From Pseudomonadota bacterium (GTDB taxonomy: Bacteria > Myxococcota > Polyangia > GCA-2747355 > JACKDQ01): a stretch of DNA of 6,456 nucleotides. Within the stretch, counting starts at the first letter, position 1. Every line of letters starts with the position of its first letter. This document shows positions 6,439 to 6,456 of the stretch, one piece after another. Below the pieces are notes generated by a model. The model was not told the DNA's origin and searched no databases. It was given only the letters and a program-made list of their open reading frames with translations. The DNA is taken from positions 1 through 6,456 of the forward strand of contig JAUVBO010000172.1 of assembly GCA_030591195.1 (NCBI GenBank), given 5' to 3'. The position numbers and the translations under genes were made by a program.

Positions 6439-6444
6439 TCCTCC
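6439..6444 (-). promoter_or_regulatory. Shine-Dalgarno of the discoidin lipoprotein gene
   Basis: The minus strand reads GGAGGA, a near-perfect anti-16S match, with 4 nt before the ATG at 6434. It supports that start. The promoter must lie beyond the right edge of the window, or the gene is co-transcribed with something upstream. A shifted frame ends in a TGA that overlaps this ATG (ATGA), so a translationally coupled upstream gene is possible, but only 22 bp are visible. Confidence 0.8.
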
Positions 6445-6456
6445 GGCGATCCATTC

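Overview
This is a high-GC bacterial window in which every convincing gene is on the minus strand. No gene identifies the organism directly. The composition, a very large tetratricopeptide (TPR) membrane protein, D-x-N-G-D-G-x-x-D calcium-type loops, a Pro/Thr-linker lipoprotein and a possible sigma-54 promoter all fit a Myxococcota or other deltaproteobacterial-type Gram-negative. That placement is inference from style.

In transcription order (right to left), positions 6434-5418 encode a complete 338-residue lipoprotein. It has a lipobox ending in Cys21, a repetitive Pro/Thr linker, an Ig-like beta domain and a C-terminal F5/8 type C (discoidin) domain. A strong intrinsic terminator at 5341-5377 ends this transcript. 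The 364 bp from 5054 to 5417 hold no gene. They contain the terminator, two small inverted repeats (5256-5283), a candidate sigma-54 promoter (5179-5195), a three-copy heptamer (5151-5194) and a leader hairpin (5067-5097) that abuts the ribosome binding site.

The second transcription unit starts at 5053 with a 1259-residue protein. It has an N-terminal TPR block, a long acidic Pro-rich linker, one transmembrane helix and about 700 residues of C-terminal TPR-like repeats. After an 87-bp gap without a terminator comes a gene running off the left edge (1-1186, 395 residues visible). It has a CxxC...CxxC zinc ribbon, one transmembrane helix and the start of a PQQ-like beta-propeller.

Both proteins of the second unit are predicted to have a cytoplasmic N-domain, one membrane span and a large periplasmic repeat domain. 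The most interesting reading is therefore a two-protein envelope assembly, a TPR solenoid plus a beta-propeller, possibly under sigma-54 control. Its function cannot be assigned from sequence alone. The upstream discoidin lipoprotein may be an exported adhesin or glycan-binding partner, but the terminator puts it in a separate transcription unit.
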